A stretch of 64,000 nt of DNA from Pseudomonas sp. Teo4 (GTDB lineage Bacteria > Pseudomonadota > Gammaproteobacteria > Pseudomonadales > Pseudomonadaceae): NCBI RefSeq assembly GCF_034387475.1, contig NZ_JAXCIL010000002.1:1-64000 (forward strand), read 5' to 3'. The first letter of the stretch is position 1. Each line of letters begins with the position of its first letter. A program made the position numbers and the translations under genes. A model generated the notes under the pieces. It had not been told where the DNA came from. It did not search any database and worked only from the letters and a program-made list of their open reading frames with translations. Of the stretch, positions 38,298 to 47,929 are shown one piece after another.

Positions 38298-40160
38298 TCA
38301 AACCCACAGCTTCTTGATGTCACGCCCGCCGCAGGTCAGGTTGACCATTGCACGGGTCACCATGACGGCGGTGAACATCGAGGTGAAAATCCCGAGGGAC
38401 ATGGTAACCGCGAAGCCTTTGACCGGGCCGGTACCCATGGCGAACAGGATGCCACCCACCAGCAGGCTGGTCAGGTTGGCGTCGATGATCGCGGTGTAGG
38501 CGCGGTTGAAACCTTCGTGAATGGCACGCTGCACCGACATGCCGGCATTCAGCTCCTCACGGATACGCGAGAAGATCAGCACGTTGGCGTCCACCGCCAT
38601 ACCCATGGTCAACACGATACCGGCGATACCCGGCAGGGTCAGCGTGGCGCCCAGCAGCGACATCAGCGCCAGCAGCAGCACCATGTTGCCCGCCAGGGCT
38701 ACGGTAGCGATCACACCAAAGGCGCGGTAGATGGCGATGATGAACAGCGAGACGAACAGCATGCCCCACAGCGATGCATCGATACCCTTGGTGATGTTGT
38801 CAGCACCCAGGCTTGGACCGATCGTGCGTTCTTCAGCGAAGTACATCGGTGCGGCCAGACCACCAGCACGCAGCAGCAGCGCAAGTTCCGACGATTCGCC
38901 CTGGCCGTTCAGGCCAGTAATACGGAACTGGCTACCCAGCGGCGACTGAATGGTCGCCAGGCTGATGATCTTCTTTTCTTCCTGGAAGCTCTGTACAGCC
39001 ACTTCCTTCTCGACACCGTCGACAGTCTGCTTGACGTAGCGGGTGACCGGCTTCTGCTCGATGAAGATCACCGCCATGCTGCGACCGACGTTGCTGCGGG
39101 TGGCGCGGCTCATCAGCTCGCCACCATGGCCGTCGAGGCGAATGTTCACCTGTGGGCGACCGTGCTCATCGAAGCTGGCTTGGGCGTCGGTGACCTGGTC
39201 ACCGGTGATGATCAGACCACGCTCGACCGCAGCGGAACGACCGCCTTCACGGAACTCGAAGACCTCGGTAGTCGCCTTGGATGCACCGGGTTCAGCACCG
39301 AAGCGGAACTCCAGGTTGGCGGTTTTACCCAGAATACGCTTGGCCTCGGCAGTGTCCTGCACGCCTGGCAGCTCGACCACGATACGGTTGGCGCCCTGAC
39401 GCTGTACCAGCGGCTCGGCCACGCCCAACTCGTTCACGCGGTTGCGCACGGTGGTGAGGTTCTGCTTGATCGAGTATTCGCGGATCTCGGCGACTTTCGC
39501 CTGAGTCAGCGCCAGACGCAGCACGGCAACATCGTTGCGCTCGGTGGTGGTCAGGTCGAAATCATTGAAATTCTTGCGGATCAGGACGCGTGCCTGTTCG
39601 CGGGTTGCATCATCAGCGAAGCCCAGCATGATGCCGCCATCCTGCTGAGGCAGGCTGCGGTAGCGGATGCGCTCTTTGCGCAGCAAGGTTTTCACCTCGC
39701 CTTCGTAGACTTTCATGCGGGCAGTCATGGCCTTGTCCATGTCCACTTCCAGCAGGAAGTGCACACCACCGGACAGGTCCAGGCCCAGCTTCATCGGGCT
39801 TGCGCCCAGGTTACGCAGCCATTGCGGAGTAGTCTGGGCCAGGTTCAGGGCCACGACATAATCATCGCCCAGTGCCTTGCGCACTACATCCTTGGCTGGC
39901 AGTTGGTCTTCCTGGTTGGTCAGACGCAACAGCCCGCTGCCCTTCTCACCCAGGCTTGCGCCCTTGACCGCGATACCGGCATCGGTCAGCGCCTTGCTGA
40001 CGCGATCGAGGTCGGCCTGCTTGACCTGCAGCGCCGAGCTGGCACCGCTGATCTGCACCGCCGGATCATCCGGGTAGAGGTTGGGAGCGGAATAAATAAA
40101 GCCGATCGCCAGTACCAGCACGATCAGTGCGTATTTCCACAGAGGGTATTTGTTCAGCAT
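38298..40160 (-). CDS. secD: Protein translocase subunit SecD
   Basis: 620 residues, six membrane helices and a large periplasmic part (P1) with LGLDLSGGVHFLLEVD. The transmembrane half holds GIVLTMGMAVDANVLIFSRIRE, the proton-path region. ATG 40160 is chosen because family members start MLN-YPLWKY; a GTG sits directly before it at 40163. Nine bases upstream of secF. Confidence 0.96.
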   Translation of the reverse strand: MLNKYPLWKYALIVLVLAIGFIYSAPNLYPDDPAVQISGASSALQVKQADLDRVSKALTDAGIAVKGASLGEKGSGLLRLTNQEDQLPAKDVVRKALGDDYVVALNLAQTTPQWLRNLGASPMKLGLDLSGGVHFLLEVDMDKAMTARMKVYEGEVKTLLRKERIRYRSLPQQDGGIMLGFADDATREQARVLIRKNFNDFDLTTTERNDVAVLRLALTQAKVAEIREYSIKQNLTTVRNRVNELGVAEPLVQRQGANRIVVELPGVQDTAEAKRILGKTANLEFRFGAEPGASKATTEVFEFREGGRSAAVERGLIITGDQVTDAQASFDEHGRPQVNIRLDGHGGELMSRATRSNVGRSMAVIFIEQKPVTRYVKQTVDGVEKEVAVQSFQEEKKIISLATIQSPLGSQFRITGLNGQGESSELALLLRAGGLAAPMYFAEERTIGPSLGADNITKGIDASLWGMLFVSLFIIAIYRAFGVIATVALAGNMVLLLALMSLLGATLTLPGIAGIVLTMGMAVDANVLIFSRIREELNAGMSVQRAIHEGFNRAYTAIIDANLTSLLVGGILFAMGTGPVKGFAVTMSLGIFTSMFTAVMVTRAMVNLTCGGRDIKKLWV

Positions 40161-40223
40161 CACGCCGCCCGTTCAAGACGCGGGGCGCGTTGCGCGCCCC
40201 GACTGGAAAGAAAAACCGGTAAC

Positions 40224-40559
40224 TCAGATAGCCTTGAGCGTACCTTTTGGCAGGGTCGCGGCGATGGCGCCCTTCTGGAACTTCAGCTCGACGGTGTCGG
40301 AAACTTCCAGAACCACGAAATCATCGGAAACCTTGACGATCTTGCCGGCAATACCGCCGTTGGTGACAACTTCGTCACCTTTCTGCAAGTTGCTCAGCAG
40401 GTTCTTCTGCTCCTTGGCACGCTTGGCCTGAGGACGCCAGATCATCAAGTAGAAGATGACCAGGAAGCCGACCAGGAAGATCCACTCGAAGCCAGTACCG
40501 GCAGGGCCGGCGGCAGGTGCAGCAGCGTCCGCGTAAGCGGCGGGAATCAAGAAGCTCAT
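40224..40559 (-). CDS. yajC: Sec translocon accessory subunit YajC
   Basis: 111 residues: one membrane helix (FEWIFLVGFLVIFYLMIW), then the family motif RPQAKRAKEQKNLLSNLQKG and GDEVVTNGGIAGKI. It binds SecDF and AcrB-like pumps. GGAGTGCCC precedes the ATG. Between tgt and secD. Confidence 0.95.
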   Translation of the reverse strand: MSFLIPAAYADAAAPAAGPAGTGFEWIFLVGFLVIFYLMIWRPQAKRAKEQKNLLSNLQKGDEVVTNGGIAGKIVKVSDDFVVLEVSDTVELKFQKGAIAATLPKGTLKAI

Positions 40560-40601
40560 TGGGCACTCCAGTTGCTAAATTTTAATAATAAGAGCGAACA
40601 G

Positions 40602-42781
<2,180 letters not shown>

Positions 42782-42848
42782 GATGGTGTTCGGTTCGACA
42801 GGGCCGCAAAGTTTAGCCCAATGTGTGAAAATTGACTATGAAACCCGA

Positions 42849-42877
42849 TTGACCGCCTCAAGACACCTCTCTATACT
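42849..42877 (+). promoter_or_regulatory. Sigma-70 promoter of tRNA-Leu
   Basis: TTGACC (42849-42854) and TATACT (42872-42877) with a 17-base spacer. The GC-rich discriminator GCGCGCC that follows is typical of stringently controlled stable RNA promoters. Confidence 0.8.
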
Positions 42878-42888
42878 GCGCGCCACAC

Positions 42889-42973
42889 GCCCTGATGGCG
42901 GAATTGGTAGACGCGGCGGATTCAAAATCCGTTTTCGAAAGGAGTGGGAGTTCGAGTCTCCCTCGGGGCACCA
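42889..42973 (+). tRNA. tRNA-Leu (anticodon CAA)
   Basis: 85 bases including the encoded CCA. The acceptor stem pairs GCCCTGA with TCGGGGC; the anticodon loop TTCAAAA gives CAA, reading UUG. The long variable arm (TTTTCGAAAGGAGT region) marks a class II tRNA, and GTTCGAGTC gives the T-arm. Own promoter and terminator. Confidence 0.96.
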
Positions 42974-42983
42974 AATCCGAAAG

Positions 42984-43009
42984 AAACCGACCTTATGGTC
43001 GGTTTTTTT
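42984..43009 (+). terminator. Terminator of tRNA-Leu
   Basis: AAACCGACC-TTAT-GGTCGGTTT followed by TTTT, 11 bases after the CCA end. Confidence 0.93.
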
Positions 43010-43066
43010 GTGCCTGGGATTTGGCGTATAGCGCTTTATCTCAGGACCGCGTTGCCTGAATCGGTA

Positions 43067-43393
43067 CTACAAGTCCAGCAACGACGCCGAAATCCCCAGA
43101 GCCGCAGCGATCTTCAGGCGTGTGCTCTTGCGAGGTCTCTCAGCGGCCTCCTGCTGTGCATAAGCTGACTGTGAAATCCCCAAACGCTGGGCCACTTCAG
43201 CCTGAGTCAAGTCCAAGTGCCTGCGCCACGCGGCTACCGCAGTCATCCCCTCCTTCACCATGTACCCTACAACCTCATTGGGCACCAGATCGTGTTCAGG
43301 ATGGCTGGCAATGTAATCTGCATAAGGCAGCACCACGAAGGCCGGGCGACCATCCGCTCCGTTGATGATCTGTATATTAGTAGGTGTGTTCAT
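43067..43393 (-). CDS. Antitoxin with XRE HTH domain (HigA-like)
   Basis: 108 residues. The N-terminal part (IQIINGADGRPAFVVLPYADYIA) resembles Phd/HigA leaders that bind the toxin; the C-terminal HTH is LTQAEVAQRLGISQSAYAQQE. It would bind and silence the RelE-like toxin encoded just upstream and repress the pair. ATG 43393 is chosen; it overlaps the toxin end by 17 bases. Toxin-first order is as in higBA. Confidence 0.8.
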   Translation of the reverse strand: MNTPTNIQIINGADGRPAFVVLPYADYIASHPEHDLVPNEVVGYMVKEGMTAVAAWRRHLDLTQAEVAQRLGISQSAYAQQEAAERPRKSTRLKIAAALGISASLLDL

Positions 43394-43625
43394 CGCGCTT
43401 TTTGACTTCCTCGATGTTGACAATCTTCACCCCTCCATCCCAGTCGAAAAGGATGCGGTAGTTCCCGACTCGGAGCCTGTAACCGTACGAGTGATTGACC
43501 AGCACCTTCAGGTTTTGCACATCCGGCATGTGGGCCAGTGCTTGAGCGGCGTCGTAGATTCTCGGCTGATCGGCCTTGCTGAGCTTCCTTGCAAGAAAGG
43601 CGCGGCCAACATTGCCAACGCACAC
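43377..43625 (-). CDS. RelE/ParE-superfamily toxin, short N-terminus
   Basis: 82 residues. The central helix pair (RAFLARKLSKADQPRIYDA) and the core strands (LVNHSYGYRLRVGNYRILFDW, key residues R-x-R-V-G-x-Y-R) are typical of RelE/ParE. Relatives have about 10-15 more residues at the start, forming strand 1; here the frame upstream is open only to a stop near 43668 without any ATG. The GTG at 43625 is thus the only plausible start, with no clear Shine-Dalgarno. The toxin may be inactive, or the 5' end may have been replaced. Confidence 0.7.
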   Translation of the reverse strand: MCVGNVGRAFLARKLSKADQPRIYDAAQALAHMPDVQNLKVLVNHSYGYRLRVGNYRILFDWDGGVKIVNIEEVKKRDEHTY

Positions 43626-43964
43626 ATCATTGCAATGCGCTTCGGACTCTATCCAGAAGCCAAGTCCTCAGACTTCCGACATTCCCTGTAGTCCGTTTCC
43701 CAAATACGCTTCCCGCCTCTTCCAAGCTATAGCGACGGTTTAGATAGTCCCCTGGTCCCAGGTGGTCGTTACCAACCCTTGCGAGCGGGCTGCATGAAGT
43801 CGCCGACAGCCTCATTCAGTTTTAAGCGGAGCAACGGAACACTGTGCAAAAAACCGAGCGTCCTATGACGCTCGGCACGACGGCGTTGGGAGCCGCTTGC
43901 TCAGTCGACCCAATCAATGGAGGATGACCGGCCATGAGCAATCATCAGTAAGGAACGCTGCCCC
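43626..43964. other. Gene-poor stretch with probable gene debris
   Basis: No full gene is convincing here. A 62-codon frame on the - strand (43627-43815, containing YSLEEAGSVFGKRTTGN) has no recognisable relatives. A - strand intrinsic terminator (43848-43875) and a 21-codon frame just before it (43901-43966) are listed separately. The mix suggests remnants left by insertion and deletion. Confidence 0.4.
43848..43875 (-). terminator. Orphan intrinsic terminator
   Basis: On the - strand CCGAGCGTC-ATAG-GACGCTCGG continues into TTTTTT. A perfect 9-bp stem; the only - strand frame upstream is the 21-codon ORF that ends 26 bases before it. Confidence 0.8.
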
Positions 43965-43966
43965 AT
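43901..43966 (-). CDS. Possible 21-residue small ORF
   Basis: Too short for standard calling. It starts at an ATG that shares the CATG of the acetyltransferase start on the other strand, contains SLLMIAHGRSSSIDWVD and ends 26 bases before a strong terminator. AGGAG is only one base before the ATG, too close for good initiation. It could be the tail of a lost gene. Confidence 0.25.
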   Translation of the reverse strand: MGQRSLLMIAHGRSSSIDWVD

Positions 43967-44444
43967 GCTCCTGACCCACCGCCCCGTGCAAGCCGCCGAC
44001 ATACCAGCCATCTGCTGCTTCCCCCAAGGCCCGGACGAACTGTTCTATATGTTCCCCAAGGCCACCTACCCACTCACCCCTGCTCAACTGAGCGATGCCA
44101 TTGCCCAGCGCAGTGGCTCCACGGTGGTGATGGGCGACGGTGCGGTGCTGGGTTTCGCCAATTTCTACAAGGCCGAACGGGGCGGCGTGTGTGCGCTGGG
44201 CAACGTCGTCGTGGCGCCAGCGGCGCGTGGCCATGGGGTGGCGCGTTATCTGGTGCAGCACATGATCGATCTGGCCCGCGAACAGTTCGCGGCGCGGGAG
44301 GTGTGGGTGTCGTGCTTCAACCACAACACGGCGGGGCTACTGCTCTATCCACAGCTGGGCTTCACGCCGTTCGGGATCGAGGAGCGGCAAATGCCGGATG
44401 GCAAGCGGGTGGCGTTGGTGCAGATGAAGCAGGTGCTCCCATAA
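43965..44444 (+). CDS. GNAT-family N-acetyltransferase
   Basis: 159 residues. The acetyl-CoA loop is VVVAPAARGHGVARYLVQHM (motif A, R-G-x-G-V-A), and motif B is SCFNHNTAGLLLYPQLGFTPFGIEER. AAGGA lies 11 bases before the ATG. Lies between two toxin-antitoxin pairs on the opposite strand. Substrate unknown. It does not look like the TacT-type toxin, since no DUF1778 antitoxin is next to it. Confidence 0.85.
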   Translation: MLLTHRPVQAADIPAICCFPQGPDELFYMFPKATYPLTPAQLSDAIAQRSGSTVVMGDGAVLGFANFYKAERGGVCALGNVVVAPAARGHGVARYLVQHMIDLAREQFAAREVWVSCFNHNTAGLLLYPQLGFTPFGIEERQMPDGKRVALVQMKQVLP

Positions 44445-44454
44445 TCGAACCGAC

Positions 44455-44751
44455 TCAATGAGACGCAGCATGGGGATGAGCGAACAGATCGATGCCCAAC
44501 GCACGGATCACCTTCAATACAGTGTCAAAACGAGGTTTTGCTCCTGGGCTCAGCGCCTTGTAGAGACTCTCCCTTCCCAGCCCGCTGGCTGCGGCAATCT
44601 GTGTCATCCCTCGAGCTCTTGCGATGTGACCAAGCGCGCGAATGATCTCATCCGAGTCCCCATCAGACAGCACCTGACTAAGGTACTCACTGATAGCCTC
44701 ATCACCGTCCAGCAGGGAAGCCATATCAAATGGGATCAGTTTCTCGCTCAT
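44455..44751 (-). CDS. Addiction-module antidote, XRE family
   Basis: 98 residues. It has DMASLLDGDEAISEYLSQVL at the start and the HTH GMTQIAAASGLGRESLYKALS followed by PRFDTVLKVIRALGIDLFAH, typical of the antidote of HigBA-like pairs (the TIGR02684 type, from memory). Its start overlaps the toxin stop by ATGA. It should neutralise the adjoining toxin and repress the operon through the palindrome at 45058-45073. Confidence 0.85.
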   Translation of the reverse strand: MSEKLIPFDMASLLDGDEAISEYLSQVLSDGDSDEIIRALGHIARARGMTQIAAASGLGRESLYKALSPGAKPRFDTVLKVIRALGIDLFAHPHAASH

Positions 44752-45056
44752 TTCAACTCCTTGACGAGTTTTCTGGCTTTGAGGATATCGGCAACCTGGG
44801 ATGACTTGTCTCCGCCGACCAGCAGAAGAATTAATCTGCCCTCTTTGCGGGTGAAGTAGATTCGATAGCCTGCAGCAAAATCGATCCTCAGTTCACTAAC
44901 ACCCTCCCCTAGGGATTTGTAATCTCCAAGATTACCCGCCGCAGCACGCTCCAGGCGACGACCCACTGCCAGCTTGGCTCTCAAATCTCTCAAGCCGGTC
45001 AACCAAAGTGCAAAACTTTCCGTCTGCTCGACGATATAGGTCAATGGGGTCTCCAT
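44748..45056 (-). CDS. RelE/ParE-type addiction-module toxin
   Basis: 102 residues. It has TESFALWLTGLRDLRAKLAV, GRRLERAAAGNLGDYKSLGEG, and ELRIDFAAGYRIYFTRKEG, the usual order of the addiction-module killer family (the TIGR02683 type, from memory). Full length. ATG 45056 is chosen for AAAGGA five bases upstream; a TTG at 45083 is an unlikely alternative. Expected to be a ribosome-dependent RNase or a gyrase poison; family alone does not decide. Confidence 0.85.
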   Translation of the reverse strand: METPLTYIVEQTESFALWLTGLRDLRAKLAVGRRLERAAAGNLGDYKSLGEGVSELRIDFAAGYRIYFTRKEGRLILLLVGGDKSSQVADILKARKLVKELK

Positions 45057-45057
45057 C

Positions 45058-45073
45058 GTATCCTTTTGGATAC
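45058..45073. promoter_or_regulatory. Operator-like palindrome of the second toxin-antitoxin pair
   Basis: GTATCC-TTTT-GGATAC is a perfect 6-4-6 inverted repeat directly before the toxin start and overlapping its Shine-Dalgarno. It is well placed for binding by the antitoxin HTH dimer. Confidence 0.6.
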
Positions 45074-45079
45074 ATCGCA

Positions 45080-45199
45080 TCAAGATTTGAATGCGATGAC
45101 TGTGTCGCCCTTCTTCTCTATGTGAAATCCAGCAGCATCCGATATCGTGGTCAGACTTATCTCCACCTCAGTAGCCAAAAACTTCTTGCAACATCTCCC
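45080..45199 (-). pseudogene. Orphan C-terminal coding fragment
   Basis: A - strand frame of 39 codons between stops reads KKFLATEVEISLTTISDAAG and then FHIEKKGDTVIAFKS. It looks like a real protein C-terminus by composition and amphipathic pattern, but has no ATG; TTG 45178 or GTG 45166 could start a peptide of about 28-32 residues. It ends 24 bases before the toxin gene. I do not recognise the family. Confidence 0.3.
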
Positions 45200-45261
45200 T
45201 CAGAACCTTCCCCTATCCGCGACGTCCGACCCTGCATCGCCCACGTTTCGAGGTACCTCGT

Positions 45262-46173
45262 GTGAAAAACCTCATCGCCCGCCAGTACCGCCTGGTGGTG
45301 AAGACCTTCGGTTACATCGGCTGGTCGCTGTTCTGGTTGCTGATCTGGGATGTCCTGGTCACCATCGATTTCATGCTGTTCTTCAACAGCAAGTTCACCC
45401 TGCCGCTGATTCCCCTGACCCTGCTAGGTTCGGCGCTGGTGGTGCTGGTGAGTTTTCGCAACAGCAGTGCCTACAACCGCTGGTGGGAAGCCAGGACACT
45501 CTGGGGGGCGCTGGTGAACGGCTCTCGCAGCTTTGCCCGGCAGGCGCTGACGCTGATCGACGACCCTGAAGATGGCCTGAACCCGGTCAAGGCTACTCTG
45601 CTACGCCGGCACATCGCCTATGTGAATTGCCTGGCGGCGCACCTCAAAGGCCAGAGCTGCCCGGATGAACTGATGGCCTTCATCCCGCCGGGCGAGTTCG
45701 AGCGGCGCAACCGTTCGAACAATTTCGCCAACGATATCCTCGGTGGCTCGGCGGCCTTGCTCGCAAGGGAATATCAGGCCGGGCGCCTGGACAGCATTCG
45801 CCTGGCGCGGCTGGAATCCACCCTGGTGGACTTGTCGAACGCCCAGGGCGGCATGGAACGCATTGCCAACACGCCCCTGCCCTACCCCTATGTGTATTTT
45901 CCGCGGCTGTTCATCACCTTGTTCTGCCTGATCGTGCCAATCGGGCTGGTGGAGTCGCTGGGCTGGTTCACGCCGCTGGCGTCGACGGTGGTTGGCTTCA
46001 TGCTGCTGGCCATCGAGCGCATCGGCACGGATTTGCAGAGCCCGTTCAAGTTCAGCGAGCATCAGATCCAGATGGACAGCATCTGCGAGACGATCGAGCG
46101 GAATCTTGAGTCGATGCAGCGGGAAGCACAGCACACAGAGCGAGCTCAGCAGTCACACTGCGAACATTCGTGA
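45262..46173 (+). CDS. Bestrophin-family channel protein (YneE-like)
   Basis: 303 residues. Four hydrophobic segments (LFWLLIWDVLVTIDFMLFF; LPLIPLTLLGSALVVLVSF; LFITLFCLIVPIGLVESLG; ASTVVGFMLLAIERIG) and the signatures SFRNSSAYNRWWEAR and GTDLQSPF are those of bacterial bestrophins, which form pentameric ion channels. Start is GTG 45262 with GAGG eight bases upstream. Permeant ion cannot be told from sequence. Confidence 0.88.
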   Translation: MKNLIARQYRLVVKTFGYIGWSLFWLLIWDVLVTIDFMLFFNSKFTLPLIPLTLLGSALVVLVSFRNSSAYNRWWEARTLWGALVNGSRSFARQALTLIDDPEDGLNPVKATLLRRHIAYVNCLAAHLKGQSCPDELMAFIPPGEFERRNRSNNFANDILGGSAALLAREYQAGRLDSIRLARLESTLVDLSNAQGGMERIANTPLPYPYVYFPRLFITLFCLIVPIGLVESLGWFTPLASTVVGFMLLAIERIGTDLQSPFKFSEHQIQMDSICETIERNLESMQREAQHTERAQQSHCEHS

Positions 46174-46187
46174 TGCCACCGGCAACT

Positions 46188-46278
46188 CGTGGGAGCTGGC
46201 GCAGCCTGCGATGGGCCGCGCAGCGGCCCCATAATGCGAGGGCTGTGCCCTCGTTCGCAGGCTTCGCCAGCTCCCACG
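46188..46278. repeat. REP-like inverted repeat with two inner hairpins
   Basis: Outer arms CGTGGGAGCTGGCGCAGCCTGCGA (in part, 46188 on) and the facing GTTCGCAGGCTTCGCCAGCTCCCACG end (46253-46278). Inside are GGGCCGCGCAGCGGCCC and CGAGGGCTGTGCCCTCG hairpins. It sits between the convergent ends of the bestrophin gene and the ABC permease. Confidence 0.75.
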
Positions 46279-46337
46279 CAGACCCGGTAAATCAATGAGA
46301 CCGTAATGTCGATGCGCGCCGGCTCGCCATCGCACAA

Positions 46338-47105
46338 TCAAGCACGCACAAAGCGCTGGCGCAACAAATCACTCAACGCATCCACCAGCAGCACCAACAC
46401 CAGCATGGCCATGATCACCGTACTCGCCTGCGCCTCCTGGAACAGGCTCAAGGTGGTGTACAGCATTTGCCCCAAACCACCCGCCCCGACAAAACCCAGC
46501 ACACTGGCCATGCGGATATTGTTCTCCCAACGGTACAGGCTGTAGGCCAGCAGCTGCGGCCAGAGGTTGGGCAAGGTCCCGAAACAGAACGCCTCCAGCT
46601 GGCGCCCGCCCTGCAGACGAATGGCCGTCGCAGGTTCCGGTGACGCATTCTCCAACGCTTCGGCAAACAAACGACCCAGTACCCCTGCGGTATGCAGCGC
46701 CAGCGCCAGGGTGCCGGCATTCGGCCCAAGCCCGGCAGCCAGCACCGTCAACGCAGCCCATACCAGTTCCGGGATGGCCCGCAAGGCGTTGAGCAACAGG
46801 CGCGCTGCAGCCTGCAGCAGCGCGCCGAAGCGCCCCGCCGCCGGCAATGCCAGCAACATCCCCAAGACCATGGCGAGCAGCGTGCCCATCCCGGACATGG
46901 CCAGGGTTTCCATGGCGCCGCGCCCCACGGCACGCAGGTGCTCAGCAGACAAGTCAGGGTGCAGGAAACGCCCGGCATACTCGCCCATCTGCCCCAGGCC
47001 GCCATCGCCGACCACGGCGTGAAGGTCCAACTCCAAGTACCCGAACGAAGCCACAACCGCCGCGACGATGGCCGCGATCACCAGCAAATTGATTGCCCGA
47101 TTCAT
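46338..47105 (-). CDS. Phosphonate/selenate-type ABC permease 2
   Basis: 255 residues, PhnE-like permease. Helices include INLLVIAAIVAAVVASFGYL and MSGMGTLLAMVLGMLLALPA; the C-terminal region has YRWENNIRMASVLGFVGAGGLGQ, the PhnE signature. ATG 47105 overlaps the stop of permease 1 by ATGA. Third and last part of the transporter; see the binding protein for substrate thoughts. Confidence 0.85.
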   Translation of the reverse strand: MNRAINLLVIAAIVAAVVASFGYLELDLHAVVGDGGLGQMGEYAGRFLHPDLSAEHLRAVGRGAMETLAMSGMGTLLAMVLGMLLALPAAGRFGALLQAAARLLLNALRAIPELVWAALTVLAAGLGPNAGTLALALHTAGVLGRLFAEALENASPEPATAIRLQGGRQLEAFCFGTLPNLWPQLLAYSLYRWENNIRMASVLGFVGAGGLGQMLYTTLSLFQEAQASTVIMAMLVLVLLVDALSDLLRQRFVRA

Positions 47106-47929
47106 GCCAGCCTCCCACGCAGGAAGCGGCTGAGTTGGTCGGCCAGGAACACCAGCACCAGAAACGCCAGCAGCATGCTTGCCACCTCGGCACCTGCGAA
47201 CATGCGCATCGACAGGTCTATCTGCTGCCCAAGCCCACCGGCACCGACGAACCCCATCACCACCGAAGCCCGCACTGCGCACTCCCAGCGGTAGACGGTA
47301 TAAGACACGACCTCAGCCCCGGCCGTGGGCAGAATGCCGTAGAAGAACGCGCTGAGACGCCCACTGCCAGCCTGCAGCAACGCGTGGGCGGGTCGCTGGT
47401 CAACCGACTCGAAGATCTCCGCATAGACCTTGCCAAGCATGCCGCTGTAGGTAATGGCGATCGCCAGCACCCCGGCTGTCGGCCCCAGGCCCACGGCGCG
47501 CACGAACAACAGCGCCCAGACGATCTCCGGCACGCTACGCAGGAAAATCAGCAGACCGCGTACCGGCATGCGCAGTAAACGCGACCACAGCCCTGCGCGC
47601 CCGCCCCTGGAGGCTGCGCGCAACGACAGGGCACGGCTGGCCATCAGGCTGGCCGGCACCGCCAGCAGCAGCGCCAGGGCCATACCGGCCGTGGCCACGG
47701 CCAGAGTCTGCAACGTGGACTGATACAACAGCGCGAGGAAATCGGTGTCATGGGCCGGCGGCCAGAAGGCGCTGGTGAAGCTGGCGATCTGCTGACGGTT
47801 TTCCGCCTGAAACAACACGCCAGGGTTGAGCTCGCTCAACTGCAAACCGGGCCACAACAGGGCAACGGCAAGCACGCTCAGCAATAGACGCGGCAACAGT
47901 GCCGGGTCGCGGGCATCGGCCTTCAGCAT
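47102..47929 (-). CDS. Phosphonate/selenate-type ABC permease 1
   Basis: 275 residues, PhnE-like. It has IFLRSVPEIVWALLFVRAVG-like (IFLRSVPEIVWALLFVRAVG) and YRWECAVRASVVMGFVGAGG near the end. A pair of homologous permeases suggests a heterodimer. It overlaps the ATPase gene by 7 bases. Confidence 0.85.
   Translation of the reverse strand: MLKADARDPALLPRLLLSVLAVALLWPGLQLSELNPGVLFQAENRQQIASFTSAFWPPAHDTDFLALLYQSTLQTLAVATAGMALALLLAVPASLMASRALSLRAASRGGRAGLWSRLLRMPVRGLLIFLRSVPEIVWALLFVRAVGLGPTAGVLAIAITYSGMLGKVYAEIFESVDQRPAHALLQAGSGRLSAFFYGILPTAGAEVVSYTVYRWECAVRASVVMGFVGAGGLGQQIDLSMRMFAGAEVASMLLAFLVLVFLADQLSRFLRGRLA

Noticed and set aside
42782..42888. Possible preQ1 riboswitch before queA-tgt
   Set aside because: I found no preQ1 aptamer pattern in this short gap; these genes act after preQ1 synthesis and are seldom under such switches.
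43965..44444. Acetyltransferase as a TacT-type toxin
   Set aside because: No ribbon-helix-helix DUF1778 antitoxin gene is next to it, and the neighbours belong to other toxin-antitoxin pairs on the opposite strand.
42889..45261. Integrative element with att sites at tRNA-Leu
   Set aside because: No integrase and no second copy of the tRNA 3' end were seen downstream, so a classical island is not supported.
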